DNA from: Desulfobacteraceae bacterium UBA2771
GTDB taxonomy: Bacteria > Desulfobacterota > Desulfobacteria > Desulfobacterales > Desulfosarcinaceae
Assembly (NCBI GenBank): GCA_002352605.1
Contig: DEIP01000025.1
Span: 10,554-18,617 of the forward strand
DNA length: 8,064 nucleotides
Direction: 5' to 3'
Under the pieces are notes generated by a model. That model was not told the origin of the DNA. It worked only from the letters and a program-made list of their open reading frames with translations, and did no database searches. Position 1 is the stretch's first letter; each line of letters begins with the position of its first letter. The translations under genes and the position numbers were made by a program. Shown in pieces: positions 1 through 5,176 of this stretch.

Positions 1-68
1 GTATGTTCGATGCACATGCAATAGGAGAGGCGCAGGATCAAAGTGTGAATTCGATGCGGTTCATTTTA

Positions 69-1490
69 TCAACTAATTTTCATCGGGGGCAGGTATAGGG
101 TGAAGGTACTTCCTTTTCCTGGTGTGCTCTCGACATTGATTTCGCCGCCATGGGCGCGGGCGACAGCCCTTGCCAGGCTCAAGCCCAGCCCAGACCCATC
201 GGTTGCTCGGCTCTGGTCACATCGGAAGAACCGATTAAAAATTTTAGACAGGTCCTCGGTGTCGATGCCATCACCGCTATCTTTAATGGAAATGTTAATC
301 CTTTCGGTCACTTTCATATCACGAAACGCACGAATGTCAATGTTTCCCGTTGCCGGTGTGTACTTGATCGCATTGTCTACGAGATTGGCCATTGCCCGTT
401 GAAGCATTTTAAGATCCCCTCGCACCATCAGGTTTTCAGGTGTTTCACAGGACAGGTAAAGCCCCTTGTCTTCAGCCAGGGGAGCAAACAGCGCCACCGC
501 GCCACGGATCACGTCTGCCAGGTTTACCGGCGCCATGGCAATTTCTCCGGCGCCGGCATCGGTTTTGGAGATTATCAACATGGTATTGATCATATCCAGC
601 AACCGGTCGCACTCTTCGATGGTGCCGCCGGCCAAGGTCAAGTCATCCCCGTCGCCGGGTTCACTCCCGATACTGATTTCAGCCATCCCGCGAATCCGCG
701 TCAACGGGCTTTTCAGATCATGGGCGATGTTGTCACCCATTTCGCGGATTTCGGACACCAGCTTTTCGATGCGGTCCAGCATCTGGTTGAAGGTCACCGC
801 CAGGCGGTCGATCTCCTCGTGGCGCGCCATTATCGGCACCCGCCGGCTGAGGTCGGATTCGGAAATCTGCCGGGCGGTCCGCGTGACCGCTTCGACGCCG
901 GAAAGGGCTCGCCTGGCCATGAACCAGCCCACCAGGATGGCAGTTAGAATCAAGGCGGACATGGCAATAAGAAAAATTTTCTTGAATATGCTAACAAAAG
1001 CCGTGTCGTTTTCCATGGAATAGCCGAACTGGGCCACCACGCCCCTGCCGATGATGCCGTAAACGATGCGCACCCGATCCGGTCGGCCCGGCAAGGTCAG
1101 GGTTTCATAAACCCGTGAACGGCCCTCCACCAGCCGACCGACGGCATTGCGATTGATCCCGATCTCCCGCCAATAGGACATATTGGACGAAGAAAATGCC
1201 ACGCCACCGGCATACAAAAGGCGGAAAAATATCTTTTTCTCACCGGCGGCCTGTGATTCGATCAGCGCGGCGGCCTTGACATCTTCAAGCCCATGCAGGT
1301 TATATATGGCCTCAAATTCAGATATCTTGTCGGAAAGGCGGCTGTCCAGACGCTGTTTCAGGTTGGTGGTAATCAACACATAAAAGAAAAGAAAAGCCAA
1401 ACATGACAATAAGGAAAAGACGATCCCGTACCATAGGGTCAATCGGAAGGAGAGGGTTCGAGGCAGTCTAATCATTCTGCCGAAGGGCAT
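69..1490 (-). CDS. Membrane sensor histidine kinase, CusS/heavy-metal-sensor-like
   Basis: This is an inner-membrane sensor kinase of 473 residues that should autophosphorylate on a histidine and pass the phosphate to the response regulator encoded just upstream. Residues about 19-41 form the first membrane segment, 42-168 a periplasmic sensor region with no motif I recognise, and 169-191 the second membrane segment. A HAMP linker follows (about 192-245). The H-box has the phospho-acceptor His257 (NIAHDLKSPLTR). The ATPase domain shows the N-box (NLVDNAIKYTP, Asn369/Asn373), G1 box DSGDGI (404-409) and G2 box GSGLGL (432-437). The layout and the opening LPRTLSFRLTLWY resemble the CusS/CopS group, but the ligand cannot be told from sequence. 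The ATG at 1490 overlaps the regulator by 23 bases and has only a G-rich upstream stretch. A second ATG at 1475 (residue 6) would leave an 8-base overlap and is equally plausible. Confidence 0.93.
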   Translation of the reverse strand: MPFGRMIRLPRTLSFRLTLWYGIVFSLLSCLAFLFFYVLITTNLKQRLDSRLSDKISEFEAIYNLHGLEDVKAAALIESQAAGEKKIFFRLLYAGGVAFSSSNMSYWREIGINRNAVGRLVEGRSRVYETLTLPGRPDRVRIVYGIIGRGVVAQFGYSMENDTAFVSIFKKIFLIAMSALILTAILVGWFMARRALSGVEAVTRTARQISESDLSRRVPIMARHEEIDRLAVTFNQMLDRIEKLVSEIREMGDNIAHDLKSPLTRIRGMAEISIGSEPGDGDDLTLAGGTIEECDRLLDMINTMLIISKTDAGAGEIAMAPVNLADVIRGAVALFAPLAEDKGLYLSCETPENLMVRGDLKMLQRAMANLVDNAIKYTPATGNIDIRAFRDMKVTERINISIKDSGDGIDTEDLSKIFNRFFRCDQSRATDGSGLGLSLARAVARAHGGEINVESTPGKGSTFTLYLPPMKIS

Positions 1491-2145
1491 ACCCCACCCC
1501 GCGAACCGTGTGGATCAGTTTTTCTTTAAATCCCTTATCCACCTTGTCGCGCAATCGGCAGATCCGTGCTTCCACCACGTTGGTCTGGGGATCGAAATGG
1601 TAATCCCAGACATGCTCCATGATCATGGTCTTGGACACGACCCGGCCGGCGTTTCGCATCAGGTACTCCAGCAGAGAGTACTCTAACGGCTGAAGGTCGA
1701 TCTTCGCCCCCTCACGGCGGACTTCACGCGTCAGAATATCGATGGTCAGGTCACCGTAGGTCAGTCGGGTGGGTTCTTTGGCACCACTGGCGCGCCGGAT
1801 CAAGGCCTGTACCCGGGCCAGCAATTCCGAAAAGGCAAATGGTTTGCTCAAGTAGTCGTCACCACCGGTCTGAAGGCCTCTGACACGGTCATCGATAGCC
1901 CCTTTGGCGCTGAGGATGATCACCGGTGTCATCACATTTTCCCGCCGCATGCGCCCAATCAGGGACAGGCCGTCCAACCCGGGCAGCATAATGTCCACAA
2001 CCGCGGCATCGTACGGCTCGTTAAGTACCAGGTCCAGCCCGGTCGTCCCGTCCGGGGCGTGATCCACCGCAAAGCCTTCCGCCTTGAATCCTTTTTTCAC
2101 GAAAGAGGCAATTTTTTTGTCGTCTTCAACCAATAAGAGTCGCAT
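1468..2145 (-). CDS. OmpR/PhoB-family response regulator, CusR-like
   Basis: This 225-residue transcription regulator is the likely partner of the overlapping kinase downstream. The receiver domain (about 1-115) has the acidic pocket Glu7-Asp8-Asp9, phospho-acceptor Asp51 (VVDIMLPGLDG), switch residue Ser79 and invariant Lys101 (YLSKPFAFSELLARV). The winged-helix DNA-binding domain (about 128-222) carries the usual LEYSLLEYLMRNAGRVVSK and TNVVEARICRLRDKVD segments and ends in HTVRGVGYAL. The SKPFAFSELLAR style is typical of the CusR/CopR branch, which controls copper or other metal efflux, but no efflux gene lies beside it here, so the regulon is open. The ATG at 2145 has no strong ribosome site; the leader just upstream holds a small palindrome (2154-2164). 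It is the first gene of a two-gene operon with the kinase. Confidence 0.93.
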   Translation of the reverse strand: MRLLLVEDDKKIASFVKKGFKAEGFAVDHAPDGTTGLDLVLNEPYDAAVVDIMLPGLDGLSLIGRMRRENVMTPVIILSAKGAIDDRVRGLQTGGDDYLSKPFAFSELLARVQALIRRASGAKEPTRLTYGDLTIDILTREVRREGAKIDLQPLEYSLLEYLMRNAGRVVSKTMIMEHVWDYHFDPQTNVVEARICRLRDKVDKGFKEKLIHTVRGVGYALRQND

Positions 2146-2153
2146 TGCTATTT

Positions 2154-2215
2154 AACAGCCTGTTGCAGGTACGTACGATGTCGCGTCCGGATGACGTGTC
2201 GGCCGCGTTCCGGAC
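2154..2215. repeat. Short inverted repeats in the leader of the first two-component operon
   Basis: Two dyads lie just upstream of the response-regulator start. One is AACAG-C-CTGTT at 2154-2164, nine bases before the ATG on the minus strand. The other is GTCCGGA (2185-2191) matched by TCCGGAC (2209-2215) with 17 bases between. A perfect 8-base palindrome GTACGTAC sits between them (2169-2176). They could be operator sites for autoregulation or leader hairpins. Dyads this short also arise by chance, so this is a weak call. Confidence 0.25.
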
Positions 2216-2280
2216 ACTGTCGAGACGTTATGAGAATATAACCGCGTCCATACCCCTTGGCAAGCCGGATATCGTTAAAA

Positions 2281-2312
2281 ATTATATAAATGCGGGGCCT
2301 TATATTTACCAA
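2281..2312 (-). promoter_or_regulatory. Candidate sigma-70-type promoter for the minus-strand two-component operon
   Basis: Read on the minus strand, 2286-2281 is a perfect TATAAT in a distinctly AT-rich patch, about 136 bases upstream of the response-regulator start. The best upstream element is TTGGTA at 2312-2307, but the 20-base spacer is longer than optimal; with TTTATA (2290-2285) as the -10 the spacer is 16. The call rests on the -10 match and location only. Confidence 0.28.
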
Positions 2313-2339
2313 GCAATTTTCTTGACAAATTCGATGGCC

Positions 2340-2382
2340 GCTGAGACAGTGACGCCGACCTGAATCGTAGCCGAGACGGTGA
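2340..2382. repeat. 13-base direct repeat spaced exactly 30 bases, possible operator
   Basis: GCTGAGACAGTGA at 2340-2352 recurs as GCCGAGACGGTGA at 2370-2382 with 11 of 13 identical bases and a start-to-start distance of 30, close to three DNA turns. A shorter relative (CGAGACG) sits at 2221-2227. OmpR-family regulators bind direct repeats, so binding by the neighbouring regulator is possible, but the usual spacing is nearer 10-22 bases. A purine-only A-rich tract (2381-2402) directly follows. The rest of the 2146-2526 gap holds no gene I can support. Confidence 0.28.
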
Positions 2383-2512
2383 AAAAAAAGAAGAAAAAAA
2401 GAATGACCCTTCAATGGGGGGAACCTTGATCGAGTCGTGCATGGGTCGCATCAACCGATCCCTGAAAAGTCATATCGATGCTTGCTGCGACTTTACTCCC
2501 CCGATTCTTGGG

Positions 2513-2518
2513 AAAGGA
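2513..2518 (+). promoter_or_regulatory. Ribosome binding site that fixes the YqeY start
   Basis: AAAGGA lies 8 bases before the ATG at 2527. The open frame extends upstream to an ATG at 2437, but that extension (30 codons) has no ribosome site and does not resemble the family, so this site decides the start. Confidence 0.75.
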
Positions 2519-2526
2519 TTATTGCG

Positions 2527-2931
2527 ATGACACTTCAAGATAAACTGAAAGCCGATTTGAAAACGGCCATGAAGGCCCGGGACGGTGCCAAAAAAGATGC
2601 GATCCGTGTCGTCATGGGAGAAATGGCCCGTTTAGACAAAAAACAATTTCCGGATGATGAAATCATCAAGATATTCAAAAAGCTGATTAAATCGGAAAAG
2701 GAGATGCTGGAAAAGAGCGGGCGGGGAGAAGCATCGCCCTTTATCGACATCATCGAGGCGTACCTGCCCAAAATGGCCACGGAAGATGAAATACGCCGAT
2801 GGATCGCCGCCAATATCGACTTCTCGGCCTACAGGAACCAAATGCAGACCATGGGCCCCATCATGGCCCATTTCGGCGCTTCGGCCGACGGCAATGTCGT
2901 CAAACGGGTACTCCAGGGTTTTTCCGCATAG
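2527..2931 (+). CDS. GatB/YqeY domain-containing protein
   Basis: This is a small cytosolic protein of 134 residues in the YqeY family, which shares its fold with the tail domain of the GatB subunit of the glutamyl/aspartyl-tRNA amidotransferase. Its exact job is not settled; a tRNA-related role is assumed from that kinship. Recognisable parts are the opening LQDKLKADLKTAMKARD with the following RVVMGEM helix, the central EKSGRGEASPFIDIIEAYLPKMATEDEI segment split by the family's hinge, and the C-terminal MGPIMAHF...ADGNVVKRVLQ block. It is slightly shorter than the usual 145-150 residues. The start at 2527 is chosen from the good ribosome site 8 bases upstream. In many bacteria this gene follows rpsU; no rpsU is seen here. 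It converges with the transporter gene, with 50 bases between the stops. Confidence 0.9.
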   Translation: MTLQDKLKADLKTAMKARDGAKKDAIRVVMGEMARLDKKQFPDDEIIKIFKKLIKSEKEMLEKSGRGEASPFIDIIEAYLPKMATEDEIRRWIAANIDFSAYRNQMQTMGPIMAHFGASADGNVVKRVLQGFSA

Positions 2932-2981
2932 GATCGGGGACGAAACAAAGTTCATGATCCTTGGTCCGGAAGACGGTCCGC

Positions 2982-4226
2982 CTACCCGGTGAGAATCCCC
3001 ACCACCGCACCGGTCATGCAGGTGGCCAGGGTGCCGGCCACCACTGACCGCAGGCCCAGGGAAACGATCTCGCTACGCCGGCCCGGCGCCATGGTGCCCA
3101 GGCCGCCGATCATGATTCCCAAGCTGCCGGGGTTGGCAAATCCGCACATGGCGTAAGTCATGATGAGCATGCTACGCTCATCCAGTGTGCCCGGAGGCAG
3201 GCGGCTAAGTTCCAGGTAGGCCAGGAATTCATTCAGAATGGTTTTTATACCCATGAGACCACCGGCCACGGGCGCCTCTTGCCAGGGTACCCCCATGAGC
3301 CAGGCCAAAGGCGCCATCACGATCCCCAATGCCCGCTGGAGGGTGATCGGTCGTCCCCCCATATCGGGAAATACACCCAACAACGTATTGACCAGATGAA
3401 CCAGCGCCACGAGTACCACCAGCATGGCGATGATGTTAATCAGCAACTCAACGCCCTGGAGGGTGCCTCGGGTGACGGCGTCCATGCCGTTGGCATCCGG
3501 TTGTTCCACCACCAGTTCACCGCCGGTGGGTGAATTGGTTTCGGGGATCATCACCTTTGCCACGGTAACAGCGGCCGGTACGCTGATGATCGAGGCGGTA
3601 AGAATATGGCCCATGACACCGGGGAGGGCATCACCCAGGATACCGGCGTACAACACCATTACCGTACCGGCAATCGTGGCCATCCCCGCCGTCATCAGGG
3701 TAAACAACTCGCTACGGGTCATCTTCTCCAGATAAGGCCGCACAAACAGCGGTGACTCTACCATGCCAACAAATACGTTGGCCGATACCGCCAGGCCTTC
3801 GGCGCCCCCCAGCCCCATGGTTTTTCGCAGACACCAGGAGAAGCCCCTGACCACCAAAGGAAGAATGCGCCAATGGAAAAAAAGGGCCGACAGGGCACTG
3901 ATCACCAGAACCAGCGGCAGCGCCCGGAACGCCAGGATAAATGCGGCACCGGGATAGGACTCGGCAAAGGGCAGCTCGGCGCCGCCGAGGTAGCCGAATA
4001 CAAATGTTGTTCCGGCCGTGGTTGCCGCCTCGAGGGCCATGACCCCGTCATTCAGGAGCAGGAAAAATTGCCTGAAGACCGGCAGCTTCAGCAGGATCAG
4101 GCCGATGATCAGCTGGATGGCGATGCCCGCGGCAACCAATTTCAACGATACCTGTTTGTGATTTTCACCTATCAGCCAGGCCAAAAGAAGAAAAACCACC
4201 AATCCGGCCGCCCCCTGTAAAACCAT
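2982..4226 (-). CDS. NupC-type concentrative nucleoside transporter (CNT family)
   Basis: This 414-residue inner-membrane protein should import nucleosides with a coupled cation. The CNT core is intact: first re-entrant hairpin NVFVGMVESPLFVRPYL (150-166), the AGTV turn (186-189), GIKTILNEFLAY (326-337) with Asn332-Glu333, and GFANPGSLGIMIGGLG (362-377) with Phe363, Asn365 and Ser368, the ribose-contacting positions in the Vibrio CNT structure. Asn150 and Val153 match its sodium ligands and Thr184-Ile185 sit at the other two, so sodium coupling is plausible. The nucleobase-selectivity positions are Gly154-Met155 and Thr188-Val189, the combination found in purine-selective human CNT2 rather than Ser-Gln/Ser-Leu of CNT1. 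Length is typical of bacterial CNTs. The start has GGGAG 9 bases upstream. It is the last gene of a minus-strand cluster, 29 bases after an 85-aa unknown gene. Confidence 0.93.
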   Translation of the reverse strand: MVLQGAAGLVVFLLLAWLIGENHKQVSLKLVAAGIAIQLIIGLILLKLPVFRQFFLLLNDGVMALEAATTAGTTFVFGYLGGAELPFAESYPGAAFILAFRALPLVLVISALSALFFHWRILPLVVRGFSWCLRKTMGLGGAEGLAVSANVFVGMVESPLFVRPYLEKMTRSELFTLMTAGMATIAGTVMVLYAGILGDALPGVMGHILTASIISVPAAVTVAKVMIPETNSPTGGELVVEQPDANGMDAVTRGTLQGVELLINIIAMLVVLVALVHLVNTLLGVFPDMGGRPITLQRALGIVMAPLAWLMGVPWQEAPVAGGLMGIKTILNEFLAYLELSRLPPGTLDERSMLIMTYAMCGFANPGSLGIMIGGLGTMAPGRRSEIVSLGLRSVVAGTLATCMTGAVVGILTG

Positions 4227-4255
4227 AAATGCTGTCTCCCAGTCGTCCGAACCGT

Positions 4256-4513
4256 CTATCCACCGTCCCGGATCAAGACCTTGGCGATCTGGATATCGTA
4301 AGCCTGGTTGGGATCGAACCCACCCCGTTTTTCGTATAGCGCCTGGGCCTGTTGAATGGCATCATAGGGAACCCAACCGTGATCGTTCCAGACACTCGGA
4401 TCGTCCTCGTTTTTCATCCTGAATTCAACTTCCCCATTTTTTCCGCGCACGTACATGCGCACCCGTTTGTTCTCGGGGAAGGGATAGTAGTAGGTACCGA
4501 CTTTATCTTTCAT
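4256..4513 (-). CDS. Small conserved-looking protein of unknown function (85 aa)
   Basis: I do not recognise a named family. The 85-residue product is soluble, with no membrane segment or signal peptide. Its first half is charged and aromatic (VGTYYYPFPENKRVRMYVR, then VEFRMKNEDDPSVWNDHGW), suggesting a small beta-rich fold, and the second half looks helical (YDAIQQAQALYEKRGG) and ends with DIQIAKVLI. There are no cysteines or obvious catalytic motifs. The frame stays open to a TTG at 4558, but that start lacks a ribosome site, whereas the ATG at 4513 has AAAGGA 11 bases upstream, so the shorter form is preferred. It ends 29 bases before the nucleoside transporter, so the two are probably co-transcribed; a functional link is only suggested by position. 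Confidence 0.72.
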   Translation of the reverse strand: MKDKVGTYYYPFPENKRVRMYVRGKNGEVEFRMKNEDDPSVWNDHGWVPYDAIQQAQALYEKRGGFDPNQAYDIQIAKVLIRDGG

Positions 4514-4524
4514 GCCGCTAGTTG

Positions 4525-4530
4525 TCCTTT
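4525..4530 (-). promoter_or_regulatory. Ribosome binding site favouring the 4513 start
   Basis: AAAGGA on the minus strand lies 11 bases before the ATG at 4513. Nothing comparable precedes the alternative TTG at 4558. The spacing is a little long, so this is supportive rather than decisive. Confidence 0.5.
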
Positions 4531-4616
4531 GGTGATAGAGGATCCACCTGTTTTCCAATCCGGTTAAAAAAAAGCGCTGTTGCCCCCGGCTGCCGCCGTT
4601 TCAACGATCTGCCCAC

Positions 4617-4997
4617 CTAAAACAGGCCATTCTCCCTCAACACCGATGCCGCTTGTCCACCGATGCCGGTGACCCGGGTTAGGGCCTGGGTCAGGTGAAA
4701 GGCGGTCTCCTGCGGCACGCCGGAATCGATCATCACCAACGCCATGTTCATTTTCTGTCCGATCTCATGCCAGCGACGGTCACCGGTAATTCGGCCGGCC
4801 AGATCCGATTCATCGGCAACCATATGGGTGAGGGTTTGAAGCAGGATCAATCCCTGCTGCCTTCCCGGCCCAGTCATGGCCGCCACCTGGTCGGCCATTT
4901 GACAAATCCAGATTAAACCCGACTTGACTTTCTCACTCTGGGCGTATGAGGTGACGGCCTGTTTAACGTCGATCAGGTGATCACCTTTTGTTTCCAT
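4617..4997 (-). CDS. Hypothetical protein, mostly helical (126 aa)
   Basis: I do not recognise this product. It appears soluble and alpha-helical throughout, with regular amphipathic stretches such as VKQAVTSYAQSEKVKSG, QQGLILLQTLTHMVADE and PQETAFHLTQALTRVTGIGG. It has a single cysteine and no metal, nucleotide or DNA-binding motif I can identify. The frame continues upstream to 5216, but that part overlaps the promoter region and start of the divergent kinase gene and reads as low-quality sequence, so I take the ATG at 4997; its ribosome site is weak (GGA about 11 bases upstream). It is the first gene of the minus-strand cluster that ends with the nucleoside transporter, separated from the 85-aa gene by 103 bases. 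An unrelated transcription unit is also possible. Confidence 0.65.
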   Translation of the reverse strand: METKGDHLIDVKQAVTSYAQSEKVKSGLIWICQMADQVAAMTGPGRQQGLILLQTLTHMVADESDLAGRITGDRRWHEIGQKMNMALVMIDSGVPQETAFHLTQALTRVTGIGGQAASVLRENGLF

Positions 4998-5176
4998 CCG
5001 TTCAGTATCCGTTAGGGCTTTGCGCGGCCTTATTGCCTCGTTGCGGTGTTCTATCGAATATTTCGCTTTTTTCAAAGTTTTTTCTTTTACAAAAAGTGGG
5101 TTCTGAGATAACTTCTCTACTGGATCAAAATAACATCCCTTTGCATGATCTTCAACCGCCAACGGGAGTCGTCCGG
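4998..5176. promoter_or_regulatory. Divergent intergenic region with AT-rich promoter-like sequence
   Basis: These 179 bases separate two genes transcribed away from each other, so promoters for both should lie here. The centre (about 5050-5115) is AT-rich with T runs. For the plus strand, TTTACA (5086-5091) is followed after 17 bases by TAACTT (5109-5114), a mediocre match. For the minus strand, TTGAAA (5074-5069) has no convincing -10 at proper spacing. The location is reliable; the exact elements are not. Confidence 0.35.
5164..5168 (+). promoter_or_regulatory. Ribosome binding site that fixes the start of the PAS kinase
   Basis: GGGAG lies 8 bases before the ATG at 5177. The frame is open 63 codons further upstream to a TTG at 4988, but that stretch overlaps the divergent gene's start and has no PAS-kinase character. 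Confidence 0.7.

Noticed and set aside
2148..2414. Short open frames on both strands in the gap upstream of the first regulator
   Set aside because: They lack ribosome sites, overlap promoter-like and repeat sequence, and resemble no protein family.
2437..2526. 30-codon N-terminal extension of the YqeY protein starting at ATG 2437
   Set aside because: There is no ribosome site before 2437, the extension is unlike the family, and a good ribosome site precedes the ATG at 2527.
2932..2981. Bidirectional terminator between the convergent yqeY-family and transporter genes
   Set aside because: The best stem is three base pairs (CCG/CGG near 2970) and there is no T run on either strand.
4566..4600. 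Run of eight T on the minus strand after GC-rich sequence, considered as a terminator after the 126-aa gene
   Set aside because: The only hairpin I can draw is a 4-bp stem about 14 bases or more away from the T run; no stable stem abuts the T tract.
4988..5176. 63-codon N-terminal extension of the PAS kinase from TTG 4988
   Set aside because: It would overlap the divergent gene's start and the promoter region; GGGAG before 5177 gives a clear start.
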